The notes under the pieces: generated by a model | Told to the model about the DNA's origin: nothing | The model's database searches: none | Seen by the model: the letters and a program-made list of their open reading frames with translations, nothing else | Shown: piece after piece, positions 16,035 through 23,334 of the stretch | How positions within the stretch are numbered: position 1 is the stretch's first letter | Layout of the letters: the number at the start of each line of letters is the position of its first letter | Program-made: the position numbers and the translations under genes | Assembly: GCA_020049615.1 (NCBI GenBank) | Contig: JAIFKN010000296.1 | Location: forward strand, 1-23,335 | Length of the DNA stretch: 23,335 bases | Direction: 5' to 3' | Source: a bacterium | Lineage (GTDB): Bacteria > Planctomycetota > UBA11346

Positions 16035-18059
16035 ATGCACTCCCGCCGCGGCTTCCGCCAGATCCACCTCGACTTCCACACCTCCGAGCTCATACCCGAA
16101 GTCGGCAAGGGCTTCGACAGGCGGGAGTGGCAGCAGGCGCTGCGCGAGGCTCATGTGGACTTGATCACCTGCTTCGCCAAGTGCCATCACGGCTGGTTCT
16201 ACCATCCGACGACCACTGGCCGGATGCATCCGACGCTGACCTTCGACCTGCTGCGTGCCCAGATGGACGCAAGCAAGGAGATCAACGTGCGGGTGCCGAT
16301 CTACTTCACCGGAGGCATCGACAACGTGGCGGCGGCAGAGCATCCCGAGTGGCGCGAGATCGACCACGAGGGCCGCCTGATGGGTTGGGCCAAGAAACCT
16401 ACCGACGCCGGATTCCACAAGGTCTGCCTGCACTCGCCCTATCTCGACCTGCTGTGCGATCAGATCGCCGAGAGCGTCCGCCTGTTCCCCGATAACGACG
16501 GCGTATTCATCGACATCATCTATCCGACCGGCTGCTCGTGCACTTGGTGCATGAAGGTGATGAAGACCGAGGGCCTCGATCCGCTGAAGGAGTCCGACCG
16601 CATGCGCTGCGGCATGCTCGGCGTCGAGAAGTACCTCGAGAAGACCACCGCCGCCGCAAAGAGCCACCGCGCCGACAATCCGATCTTCCACAACAGCTCG
16701 GTGGTGCGCCGCGGTTGGCGCAAGTACCTGCGCCACTTCAGCCACGTCGAGCTGGAGAGCCTGCCCACTGGCGGCTGGGGCTACGACCACTTCCCGCTGG
16801 CGGCCAAGTACTATTCGCAGCTGTCGCACGACTACATCGGCATGACCGGGAAGTTCCATACCACCTGGGGCGAGTTCGGCGGCTTCAAGCATCCCAACGC
16901 CCTGCGCTACGAGTGCGCGGCCATGATCGCGATGGGCGCCAAGTGTTCGATCGGCGACCAGTGCCATCCCTCAGCGCGGCTCGAGCCCAGCACCTACCGC
17001 ATCATCGGCCAAGCCTACGCCGAGGTCGAGGCGAAGCAGCCGTGGGTCGAAGGTGCGAAACAGGTCTCGGACATCGGCGTGCTGAGCGTCGTCGCCCTCA
17101 ATCCCGAGACCGGCGGCGAGCACGATGCCGACACCGGTGTGGTGCGCCTGCTCGGCGAGGGCCAGTTCCTCTACGACATCCTCGACGCCGAGATGCCCTT
17201 CGATGGCTACAAGCTGCTCGTCCTGCCCGACGCAGTCACCGTCACCCCGGTGCTGAAGGCCAACCTCGACGCCTACCTGGCGAAGGGAGGCCGCCTGCTG
17301 CTGAGCGCGCGCAGCGGCTGCGATGCCGACGGCAAGATGTTATTCGACATCGGCGGCACGATCAAGGGCCGTTCGCCGTTCCAGCCCGACTACCTGCGTC
17401 CGGCGCCGTCGGTCGCGGCCTCGTTCCTCGATGCGCCGACCGTCATGTACCAGGCCTCCTGGCGCCTGCGTGTCACCGACGGCGAGTCGCTGGGCGACGT
17501 CTACGACCCGCACTTCAACCGCGACTACACCCACTTCAGCAGCCACCAGCATACGCCCAACCGCACCGTGCCCTCGGGCTTCGCCGGCGGCGTGCGCAAG
17601 GGCGCAATCATCTACCTCGCCCACCCGGTGTTCGCGCTCTACCGCGGCACCGGCTCGGTCGCGCTGCGCGAGCACCTGACCAAGGTGGTGCGCTTGGCGA
17701 TGGGCGCGGCGCCGACCGCCAGTGCGGACGTGCCCAGCACCGCCCGCATCACCCTCACCGAGCAGGCGGCCCAGCGGCGCAATGTACTGCACCTGCTCTA
17801 CGCGCCCACCACCCTACGCGGCGGGCCGATGTTCATGTCCGGCGGCAACCTCGCGGTTGAGACCAAAGCGATCGAGGTGATCGAGGACCTCGTGCCGCTG
17901 CACGCCGTCGAGGCACGCGTGCGTCCGTCGCGCGCGATCGCCCGGGTGACCCTCGAACCGCAGGGCGCCGAGTTGCCCTTCCGGCGCGAGGGCGAGACGA
18001 TCACAGTCACCGTGCCGCAGGTGGTCTGCCACCAGTTGGTCGTCCTGCACTGGGCCTGA
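16035..18059 (+). CDS. GHL6-type TIM-barrel glycosidase candidate with trimerisation-like domain
   Basis: The 674-residue protein begins RQIHLDFHTSELIPEVG, followed by DLITCFAKCHHGWFYHP, the opening of the group known as hypothetical glycosyl hydrolase 6. These have a TIM barrel related to GH29, GH42 and the alpha-L-fucosidase family GH151. DGVFIDIIYPTGCSCTWC puts D160 at the end of a barrel strand, a likely catalytic or substrate-binding acid, next to clustered cysteines. From about residue 385, MPFDGYKLLVLPDA and YLAKGGRLLLSARSG resemble the trimerisation domain of GH42-type beta-galactosidases. A beta-sandwich tail ends the protein. No signal peptide is seen with this start. It sits 96 nt after the beta-helix gene on the same strand. 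Activity is not proven; fucosidase or galactosidase are the leading guesses. Confidence 0.82.
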   Translation: MHSRRGFRQIHLDFHTSELIPEVGKGFDRREWQQALREAHVDLITCFAKCHHGWFYHPTTTGRMHPTLTFDLLRAQMDASKEINVRVPIYFTGGIDNVAAAEHPEWREIDHEGRLMGWAKKPTDAGFHKVCLHSPYLDLLCDQIAESVRLFPDNDGVFIDIIYPTGCSCTWCMKVMKTEGLDPLKESDRMRCGMLGVEKYLEKTTAAAKSHRADNPIFHNSSVVRRGWRKYLRHFSHVELESLPTGGWGYDHFPLAAKYYSQLSHDYIGMTGKFHTTWGEFGGFKHPNALRYECAAMIAMGAKCSIGDQCHPSARLEPSTYRIIGQAYAEVEAKQPWVEGAKQVSDIGVLSVVALNPETGGEHDADTGVVRLLGEGQFLYDILDAEMPFDGYKLLVLPDAVTVTPVLKANLDAYLAKGGRLLLSARSGCDADGKMLFDIGGTIKGRSPFQPDYLRPAPSVAASFLDAPTVMYQASWRLRVTDGESLGDVYDPHFNRDYTHFSSHQHTPNRTVPSGFAGGVRKGAIIYLAHPVFALYRGTGSVALREHLTKVVRLAMGAAPTASADVPSTARITLTEQAAQRRNVLHLLYAPTTLRGGPMFMSGGNLAVETKAIEVIEDLVPLHAVEARVRPSRAIARVTLEPQGAELPFRREGETITVTVPQVVCHQLVVLHWA

Positions 18060-18101
18060 GGGCACGGCACGTTCGCGCACCCATCCTACCAGACCGCCGT
18101 C

Positions 18102-18893
18102 TTACCAGTCGAGTTCCGCCAGCACCGGCAGATGGTCGCTGAGGGCGACGCCGGTGGCCAGATCGGCGGCGTAGGGTGGCCGGTCGAGGAGCGTGCAGGC
18201 GCTGACGCGCACCGGCGCGAAGGCCCACACCTCGTCGATGCTGACCACGGCGCCGATCGTCGGAGCGGTGGGCGGACGCCCGATCAGCGTCATCGCCGCC
18301 GAACCGCCCAACGCATCCAGCGCCTGGCGCGCGGGGTTGCCGGCCGGGCTGTTGCAGTCGCCGCACACAATCACCCGCATGCCCGCCGCCCGCTGCGCCT
18401 CCACCGCGGTGCGCAGATGGCCGATCTCGGCGAGGCGGGTGGCGGTACGGTCCACGCCGCCCCAGTCGGCGCAGAGATGCAGGGTGTGGACGATCAGGGA
18501 GCCCTCGGGGTGGTGCACCTCGCACCAGCCCCAATGCCGCTGGAACAGCACCTGGTCCAGAGGGCCGAGAGCTGGAATGGCGTCGACTGCCGCGGAGATG
18601 GGATGGCGGGAGAGGATCGCACCGGGGAACCCGCCGCGCCAGGTCGCGTTGCCGCCCCACCGCGCCGGGAACCAGGCGAGGGCGAAGCCGAGCTCCGTGG
18701 CCAGGGCTTCCAGGGCCGCACGTTCCGGAGCTTCCTGGATGGCGATGATCTCGGCGCCGCTGGCGCGCAGAGCCGACGCCACGGCGCCCGGAAGCCAGGG
18801 CCGGGCCGGGCCGGGATGGCGCTCGGGGTCCTCGCCGGCGGCGAAGCCGCGCATGGCCAACAGGTTCCAGGTCAGCAGGCGGCAGCGGGACAT
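18102..18893 (-). CDS. Endonuclease/exonuclease/phosphatase (EEP) family hydrolase
   Basis: This 263-residue protein carries the EEP fold motifs in order: LLTWNLLA, AIQEA with the metal-binding Glu, GDCNSP with the catalytic Asp-Asn pair, SIDEVW and LSDHLPVLAELDW with the terminal Ser-Asp-His. The fold acts on phosphodiesters and includes DNA-repair nucleases, sphingomyelinases and inositol phosphatases, so the substrate is open. There is no signal peptide. The start at 18893 lies only 8 nt after the stop of the SGNH hydrolase gene, so they share an operon. Its end is 42 nt from the convergent GHL6 gene, with no terminator visible in the gap. In the carbohydrate context, removal of a phosphate-linked group is possible but unproven. 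Confidence 0.85.
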   Translation of the reverse strand: MSRCRLLTWNLLAMRGFAAGEDPERHPGPARPWLPGAVASALRASGAEIIAIQEAPERAALEALATELGFALAWFPARWGGNATWRGGFPGAILSRHPISAAVDAIPALGPLDQVLFQRHWGWCEVHHPEGSLIVHTLHLCADWGGVDRTATRLAEIGHLRTAVEAQRAAGMRVIVCGDCNSPAGNPARQALDALGGSAAMTLIGRPPTAPTIGAVVSIDEVWAFAPVRVSACTLLDRPPYAADLATGVALSDHLPVLAELDW

Positions 18894-18901
18894 GACGTCC
18901 G

Positions 18902-19876
18902 TCAACCCAGCGCCGCGTGCAGGCGCGCGGCGATCATGCCCATGCCGGCCTCGTTGGGATGCAGGCCGTCGGCGCACCACCAGTGGTCATGCGGGAGGAC
19001 GGTCGAGCCGTCGATGACCTCGGCCCCCGCCGCCCGGGCCGCCGCCGCGATGGCGGCCCTGACCGCCTCGAGGCGGCAACCGTTGCGCTCCTCGTCGGCG
19101 AACTGGCACCACAGGGGCGTGAGCACCGCCAGCCGGGCGTCCCCGATGCGGCGGCGCAGGCGCTCCAGCCCGTCCGCCGCCCGCCCGCCGATCCGCGCCG
19201 GCAGATCTGAGCCGGCCACCTCGGTGCGGCTCCAGTCGTTGATGCCGTAGGCGACCAGCACGAGATCGGGCGCGATCTCGGGCGCGGCCTCCAGGAACTC
19301 GGGGTGCCAGACATGGCCGGCGACCCCCTGGTTGAGCAGTTCCAGGTCGCGCAGCCGCGCCAGCTGCGCCGCCCAGGTGGCGGCAGGCGAGGCTGCTTTG
19401 TGGCCCTGGGTGATCGAATCCCCCAGGCACAGCAGCCGCTGCGGGAACGGGGCCACGGTCTCGCAGGTCGCGCCGGGATTCACCACCAGGTCCTCGATGG
19501 CGACCTCCAGGCCGAGCGGCAGATGGATCCGCAGCGTGCGCCAGGCCGGGACGCCGCGGTCCTGGCACTCGAAGACGCGGCGCTCCAGTATTCCTGGCGC
19601 CACCTCGTCGCGCCAGCTCTGCCGCCAGCGGCCATCGACCTCGACATCGAGGCCGAGGCCCGGCCGGGTGTCGCCCCAGAGGCGCAGGCGCAGATCGACG
19701 AAGGTGGCGTCGGTGCGGAGACGCAGTTCGATGCCGCTGCAGCCGCGGGCGCAGCGCGGCCACACCGGGTCGACCTGCAGCAGGGCCTCCTGCGCGGTGG
19801 TATGACGTCGCGGCACGGGCGCGGTGCCGAGGCGCTCGCAGCGCACCGCGCCATGCAGGAAGGGCGTCGCATCCAT
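18902..19876 (-). CDS. SGNH/GDSL-family esterase with N-terminal beta domain
   Basis: This 324-residue protein has the four SGNH blocks: LLCLGDSITQG (nucleophile S154), QGVAGHVW (oxyanion Gly), VAYGINDWS (oxyanion Asn) and CADGLHPNEAG (D303 and H306). The first 140 residues look like a beta-sandwich (GIELRLRTDATFVDLRLRLWGD), as in carbohydrate esterases of the CE2/CE3-like and related SGNH groups. Deacetylation of a polysaccharide or oligosaccharide is therefore the best guess, and the GH43 gene next door, divergent, fits. No signal peptide is seen. The start at 19876 gives a sensible N-terminus; the frame stays open to 19978 but would then overlap the GH43 start. It heads an operon with the EEP gene. 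Confidence 0.88.
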   Translation of the reverse strand: MDATPFLHGAVRCERLGTAPVPRRHTTAQEALLQVDPVWPRCARGCSGIELRLRTDATFVDLRLRLWGDTRPGLGLDVEVDGRWRQSWRDEVAPGILERRVFECQDRGVPAWRTLRIHLPLGLEVAIEDLVVNPGATCETVAPFPQRLLCLGDSITQGHKAASPAATWAAQLARLRDLELLNQGVAGHVWHPEFLEAAPEIAPDLVLVAYGINDWSRTEVAGSDLPARIGGRAADGLERLRRRIGDARLAVLTPLWCQFADEERNGCRLEAVRAAIAAAARAAGAEVIDGSTVLPHDHWWCADGLHPNEAGMGMIAARLHAALG

Positions 19877-19948
19877 GCCCGGATGCTCCGTGTCAGCGTG
19901 CGTTCGCAACCAGGCCGCGGGCGGGTCTGGCCGCTGCAGTGGAGCGGT

Positions 19949-19954
19949 TAGCCT
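19949..19954 (+). promoter_or_regulatory. Leaderless-type -10 box (TAGCCT) for the GH43 gene
   Basis: TAGCCT ends 7 nt before the ATG at 19962, and no Shine-Dalgarno site is present. The 85-bp gap also drives the divergent SGNH gene and contains a small inverted repeat, CCGCT/AGCGG (19931-19935, 19943-19947), overlapping the expected polymerase site. Confidence 0.45.
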
Positions 19955-19961
19955 CACCAGC

Positions 19962-21518
19962 ATGCAGACCGCATGCAACCCGATCCTGCCCGGCTTCCAT
20001 CCCGATCCGTCGCTGTGCCGGGTCGGCGACGACTTCTACCTCGCCACCTCGACCTTCGAGTGGTGGCCCGGAGTGCGCCTGCACCACAGTCTGGATCTGG
20101 TCCACTGGCGGCCGCTGCCCGGTCCGCTCACCAGGCGCAGCCAGCTCGACCTGGCGGGCGTGCCCGATTCCGGCGGCATCTGGGCCCCCTGCCTGAGCCA
20201 TGCCCACGGCCGCTTCTGGCTCGTCTACACGCCGGTCCAGCATCTCGGCGGAGCCTTCAAGGACACGCCGAACCTGGTCGTCTCGGCCGAGCGCATCGAC
20301 GGTCAGTGGAGCGAGCCGTGCTTCCTCAACGCTTCGGGTTTCGACCCGTCCCTCTTCCACGATGACGATGGCCGCAGCTGGGTAGTCAACATGCGCTGGG
20401 ACCACCGGCCGGGACGCAACCGATTCAACGGGATCATGCTGCAGGAGTTCGATCGCGCCGCCGGGAAGCTGGTCGGCGAACCGGTGCGCATCACCGCTGG
20501 GACCGCGCTGGGCTGCACCGAAGGACCGCATCTGTACAAACGGCATGGCTGGTACTGGCTCGTCCTGGCCGAGGGCGGCACGGGGCCGGGCCACGCCGTC
20601 ACGGTGGGACGGGCGCGAACGATCAGCGGCCCCTACGAGTTCGACCCGGACGGGCCGTTGCTCACCTCCCGCGACGATCCGTCCCTGCCGCTGCAGAAGG
20701 CGGGACACGCGTCCTTCGTCGACACGCCGCGCGGCGACTGGTACCTGGCCCACCTCGTCGGCCGTCCCGACCGGCCATTCGGCCGCTGCCGGCTCGGCCG
20801 CGAGACCGCCCTCCAGCGCCTGGCCTGGCCGGCCGGCGGCTGGCCGCGGCTGGTCGACGGCGGACACCACCCGGCCCTGCAGGTTGCGGTGGATCTACCC
20901 GCCCGGCCCTGGCCGGAACGGGAAGCCGGGACCAGCCACGCCGACCTGGTCAGCCTGCGCGACCCGATCGATCCCAGCTGGTGCCGGATGGACGACGGGG
21001 TGATCCTGACCGGGCGGGCCTCGCCGGCCAACCGCTTCCGCCAGTCGCGGCTGGCCCGCCGCATGACCACCCACGACCTGTCGGCCGAAACCACGCTCGA
21101 CTTCATGCCCAGGGACTTCCAGGCCTTGGCCGGACTCTCGGCGTTCTACGACTGCGACCTGTGGTGGATGGCGGCCGTGACCCATGATGAGGCCCTCGGC
21201 CGCATCGTCCGCCTGTCCTGGTGCGACGATGGCCGGTACGGGGAAGGCGCGCACGGCAGCCTGCCCGCCACCGGCGAGGTCCGTCTCCGCTTCACCATCT
21301 GGCGCGACATCCTGCGTTTCACCTGGGCACTGGGCGACGGTCCGTGGCAGCTCCTCGGCGAACCGCTCGACGCCAACCGCCTGAGCGACGAGACCAGCGG
21401 CACGGGCATGAACTTCACCGGCAGCTTCGCCTCGATCTCGGCCCACGACCTGTCCGGCCGCGGCACCTCGGCCCGCTTCAGCCGTTTCGACCTCCGCCCG
21501 CTGACCGCCGCGCCCTGA
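19962..21518 (+). CDS. Glycoside hydrolase family 43 (beta-xylosidase / alpha-L-arabinofuranosidase type)
   Basis: This 518-residue protein opens with NPILPGFHPDPSL, whose D15 is the general base of the five-bladed GH43 propeller. D128 in GFDPSLFHDDDG matches the residue that tunes the acid, and E187 in GCTEGPHLYK is the general acid. The C-terminal 200 residues form a beta-sandwich (RQSRLARRMTTHDLSAETTLDF, then LRFTWALGDG), the domain found in GH43 xylosidases of subfamilies 10-12 and relatives. There is no signal peptide, so it probably trims imported xylo- or arabino-oligosaccharides. It is divergent from the SGNH esterase and 5 bp from the convergent small secreted-protein gene. Exact sugar specificity cannot be read from the sequence. 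Confidence 0.93.
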   Translation: MQTACNPILPGFHPDPSLCRVGDDFYLATSTFEWWPGVRLHHSLDLVHWRPLPGPLTRRSQLDLAGVPDSGGIWAPCLSHAHGRFWLVYTPVQHLGGAFKDTPNLVVSAERIDGQWSEPCFLNASGFDPSLFHDDDGRSWVVNMRWDHRPGRNRFNGIMLQEFDRAAGKLVGEPVRITAGTALGCTEGPHLYKRHGWYWLVLAEGGTGPGHAVTVGRARTISGPYEFDPDGPLLTSRDDPSLPLQKAGHASFVDTPRGDWYLAHLVGRPDRPFGRCRLGRETALQRLAWPAGGWPRLVDGGHHPALQVAVDLPARPWPEREAGTSHADLVSLRDPIDPSWCRMDDGVILTGRASPANRFRQSRLARRMTTHDLSAETTLDFMPRDFQALAGLSAFYDCDLWWMAAVTHDEALGRIVRLSWCDDGRYGEGAHGSLPATGEVRLRFTIWRDILRFTWALGDGPWQLLGEPLDANRLSDETSGTGMNFTGSFASISAHDLSGRGTSARFSRFDLRPLTAAP

Positions 21519-21523
21519 CGAAG

Positions 21524-21985
21524 TCAGCGGGCCGGGGGGAGGAGCACCCCGTGCTCGTTGCGGCGCAAGTTGACCTCGATGGAGACATCACGGACGGTGC
21601 CGAGGAAGGTCATGGTCTCGCCGATCTCCTCGCCCGCAGGGGTGACGAAGCCCGGCACCGAGTAGGAGACGGTCAGGCCGGCATCATTGTGGACGGTCAT
21701 CGTGGACTGCGTCCGCGTGGCGTACTCGTAGCGCACCGTCAGCAGCGACAGCCGTTCCTTGTCCTTCACCAGCAAGATGGACTGCTGCAGAGTCCATACC
21801 CCGTTGATGCGGTCGAGATACATCTCGCAGTGGAAGGGATGCCCATCGGCGATGAACATGCCCTTGTATGCCACGATCCGGTGTTCCGGGATGTCGCGCA
21901 CCACCTGCTTGGCGAAGCCGGGCAGCTCGAACTCCTCCCCTGGCAGCAGGGCGAGGCAGGCGCAGAGGAGCAGAATGCGGATCAT
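21524..21985 (-). CDS. Small secreted protein of unknown function
   Basis: This 153-residue protein has a short hydrophobic leader (MIRILLLCACLALLPGEEF), probably a Sec signal; the LCAC stretch is close to a lipobox but sits very near the N-terminus. The mature part alternates beta-like segments with charged turns (HRIVAYKGMFIADGHPFHC, LLTVRYEYATRTQSTMTV, SIEVNLRRNEHGVLL), suggesting a compact all-beta fold. I recognise no family. The start at 21985 has AAGG 5 nt upstream; the longer frame to 22090 lacks a signal peptide at its N-terminus. It ends 5 bp from the GH43 gene, which is convergent, and is divergent from the coiled-coil gene. Confidence 0.75.
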   Translation of the reverse strand: MIRILLLCACLALLPGEEFELPGFAKQVVRDIPEHRIVAYKGMFIADGHPFHCEMYLDRINGVWTLQQSILLVKDKERLSLLTVRYEYATRTQSTMTVHNDAGLTVSYSVPGFVTPAGEEIGETMTFLGTVRDVSIEVNLRRNEHGVLLPPAR

Positions 21986-22084
21986 GCACACCTTGTGTCT
22001 GGGCTTCCCGCCCGGCAAGCACGGCTCCGCCCAGGCCTGCACGCGGCACGGCGGCGCGGCGTCTGGAAAACCGAGCGGGCCGGC

Positions 22085-22090
22085 TAGCAT
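22085..22090 (+). promoter_or_regulatory. Leaderless-type -10 box (TAGCAT) for the coiled-coil gene
   Basis: TAGCAT ends exactly 6 nt before the ATG at 22097, so the expected first transcribed base is the A of the start codon. TGGAAA (22064-22069), 15 nt upstream of the box, is a possible -35. No Shine-Dalgarno site is present. Confidence 0.5.
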
Positions 22091-22096
22091 CCGGCC

Positions 22097-22444
22097 ATGC
22101 CGCAGCCCCCTCTCGCCGTGAACCTGACCGATTGGCAGAAGATCGAAGCGCTCAAGCGCGCCCGCGAACGCTACCAGGAGGACCTCACCAAGGTCGAGAG
22201 CGAACTGACCGACATCCTCACCGCCTGCGCCGAGGCCGACTTCATCGCCCAGTACCTCGGCGACCAGCCCGAGGTGAAGGAGATGCGGGCGAAGAAGCCC
22301 GAGGCCGAGGGCAAGGAGAAGCGGCGCCAGTACCTGATCGCGCTGATCGAACGCCTCGACGCGGTCATCCCCAAGCAGGCCGACATCAAGGCCCCGGTGC
22401 CGGGCTCGGGCGGCAAGGCGCCGGCCGGACTCAAGCGGTTCTGA
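22097..22444 (+). CDS. Small charged helical protein, probably coiled coil
   Basis: This 115-residue protein is almost all helix-forming and highly charged (KIEALKRARERYQEDLTKVE, KEKRRQYLIALIERLD), with a Gly- and Pro-rich tail (PVPGSGGKAPAGLKRF). It is most likely a coiled coil. I know no family for it. Its stop overlaps the start of the acetyltransferase by one base (TGATG), so the two are co-translated. Confidence 0.75.
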   Translation: MPQPPLAVNLTDWQKIEALKRARERYQEDLTKVESELTDILTACAEADFIAQYLGDQPEVKEMRAKKPEAEGKEKRRQYLIALIERLDAVIPKQADIKAPVPGSGGKAPAGLKRF

Positions 22445-22923
22445 TGCAGATCCGCTACCGGCAGGCCCGCCTCGCCGATGTGCCGGCGATGGCCGCGATC
22501 ATCGCCGAGTTCGCCGAGAAGCAGCTGATGCTGGCGCGGCCGACCTCGGAGCTCTACGAGAACGTGCGCGACTTCATCGTCGCCGAGGCCGAGCCTGGCG
22601 GGGTCTGCGGCTGCACCGCCCTGCATATCGACACCGAGCGCATCGCCGAGGTCAAGGCCCTGGCGGTCGCGGCCTCGGTCCATGGGCGCGGCATCGGCCG
22701 GGGCCTGGTCGAGGCGGCGATGGCGGCGGCCCGCGACTTCGGCCTGGAACGCGTCTTCTGCCTGACCTACCAGGTCGACTTCTTCACCAAGCTCGGCTTC
22801 ATCCGGGTCGACCGCGCCCGTCTGCCCGACAAGGTGTGGGGCGAGTGCGTGCGCTGCCACCGCTTCCTCGACTGCGACGAGGTCGCCATGTGGCGTCCGG
22901 TCGGCCCGCAGCCTGGATCTTGA
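22444..22923 (+). CDS. GNAT acetyltransferase resembling short N-acetylglutamate synthase
   Basis: This 159-residue GNAT-fold enzyme contains EVKALAVAASVHGRGIGRGL, where the RGIGRG-type loop binds acetyl-CoA, and RVFCLTYQVDFFTKLGF. LPDKVWGECVRCHRFLDCDEVAM at the end matches the short ArgA-like proteins I recall from Geobacter and related bacteria, with three clustered Cys. Those make N-acetylglutamate, the first step of arginine synthesis. No other arg gene is in the window, so the role is a family-level inference. It overlaps the coiled-coil gene by one base. Confidence 0.85.
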   Translation: MQIRYRQARLADVPAMAAIIAEFAEKQLMLARPTSELYENVRDFIVAEAEPGGVCGCTALHIDTERIAEVKALAVAASVHGRGIGRGLVEAAMAAARDFGLERVFCLTYQVDFFTKLGFIRVDRARLPDKVWGECVRCHRFLDCDEVAMWRPVGPQPGS

Positions 22924-22946
22924 TCCGCTGGGCGGGCCGTTATTGT
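22920..22946 (+). promoter_or_regulatory. rpmB promoter candidate (TTGATC, 15-nt spacer, TATTGT)
   Basis: TTGATC (22920-22925) and TATTGT (22941-22946) lie 15 nt apart in the 51-bp gap before rpmB. The -35 hexamer overlaps the stop codon of the acetyltransferase gene. The spacing equals that of the tRNA-Leu and leuA candidates. Confidence 0.45.
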
Positions 22947-22974
22947 TCCCGCCCTCCTAACGACAGAGGTTTAC

Positions 22975-23229
22975 ATGCCCCGCGAATGTGTCTTCACTGA
23001 ACGCCGTGCCCGTGGCGGCTGGACCAAGGCCCAGAAGGGCGCCCGCCGTGACGGCGGCGTCGGCAACAAGATCAAGGGCCGCACCAAGCGGCTGGTGAAG
23101 CCGAACCTGAAGAAGCTGCGCATCATGCTCGACGGCAAGGTGCAGAGCGTCTACGTCTCGACCAAGGCCATGCGCCAGGGTCTGGTGGTGAAGCCGATGA
23201 AGGTCAAGGCCGCCCCCGCGGCCAACTGA
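22975..23229 (+). CDS. rpmB: Ribosomal protein bL28
   Basis: This 84-residue basic protein belongs to the large ribosomal subunit. The C-terminal two thirds match bL28: GNKIKGRTKRLVKPNLKK corresponds to the GNxVSHAxxxTKRxxxPNL core, and VYVSTKAMRQGLVVKP to the end. The N-terminal part is longer and diverged, with one Cys (residue 5) and no zinc CxxC pairs, as I recall from Planctomycetes-type bL28. AGAGG 5 nt before the ATG is a good Shine-Dalgarno site. rpmG, often next to rpmB, is absent; tRNA-Cys follows instead. Confidence 0.92.
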   Translation: MPRECVFTERRARGGWTKAQKGARRDGGVGNKIKGRTKRLVKPNLKKLRIMLDGKVQSVYVSTKAMRQGLVVKPMKVKAAPAAN

Positions 23230-23237
23230 CCTGTCCC

Positions 23238-23256
23238 ACCCGCGCCGTGCGCGGGT
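23238..23256 (+). terminator. Hairpin between rpmB and tRNA-Cys
   Basis: ACCCGCGC and GCGCGGGT form an 8-bp stem with a 3-nt CGT loop. It lies 8 bases after the rpmB stop and 4 bases before the tRNA. Only TT follows, so it may terminate, pause or serve as a processing site for a joint transcript. Confidence 0.5.
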
Positions 23257-23260
23257 TGCT

Positions 23261-23334
23261 GGCGCTGTGGCGGAGAGGCTACGCAGCGGATTGCAAATCC
23301 GTGTACTCCAGTTCGAATCTGGACAGCGCCTCCA
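23261..23334 (+). tRNA. tRNA-Cys (anticodon GCA)
   Basis: The 74-nt gene has a perfect 7-bp acceptor stem (GGCGCTG/CAGCGCC). The anticodon loop TTGCAAA carries GCA at 23293-23295, and the T-loop is TTCGAAT. The discriminator U, which cysteinyl-tRNA synthetase requires, is at 23331. The CCA end is encoded. No separate promoter is obvious, so it is probably transcribed with rpmB. Confidence 0.97.

Noticed and set aside
8172..21518. Classical Bacteroidetes-type polysaccharide utilisation locus
   Set aside because: No SusC or SusD homologue, hybrid two-component regulator or sulfatase is present in the window.
21868..22443. Upstream extension of the acetyltransferase frame
   Set aside because: It overlaps the coiled-coil gene and a start at 22444 gives the normal GNAT length and N-terminus.
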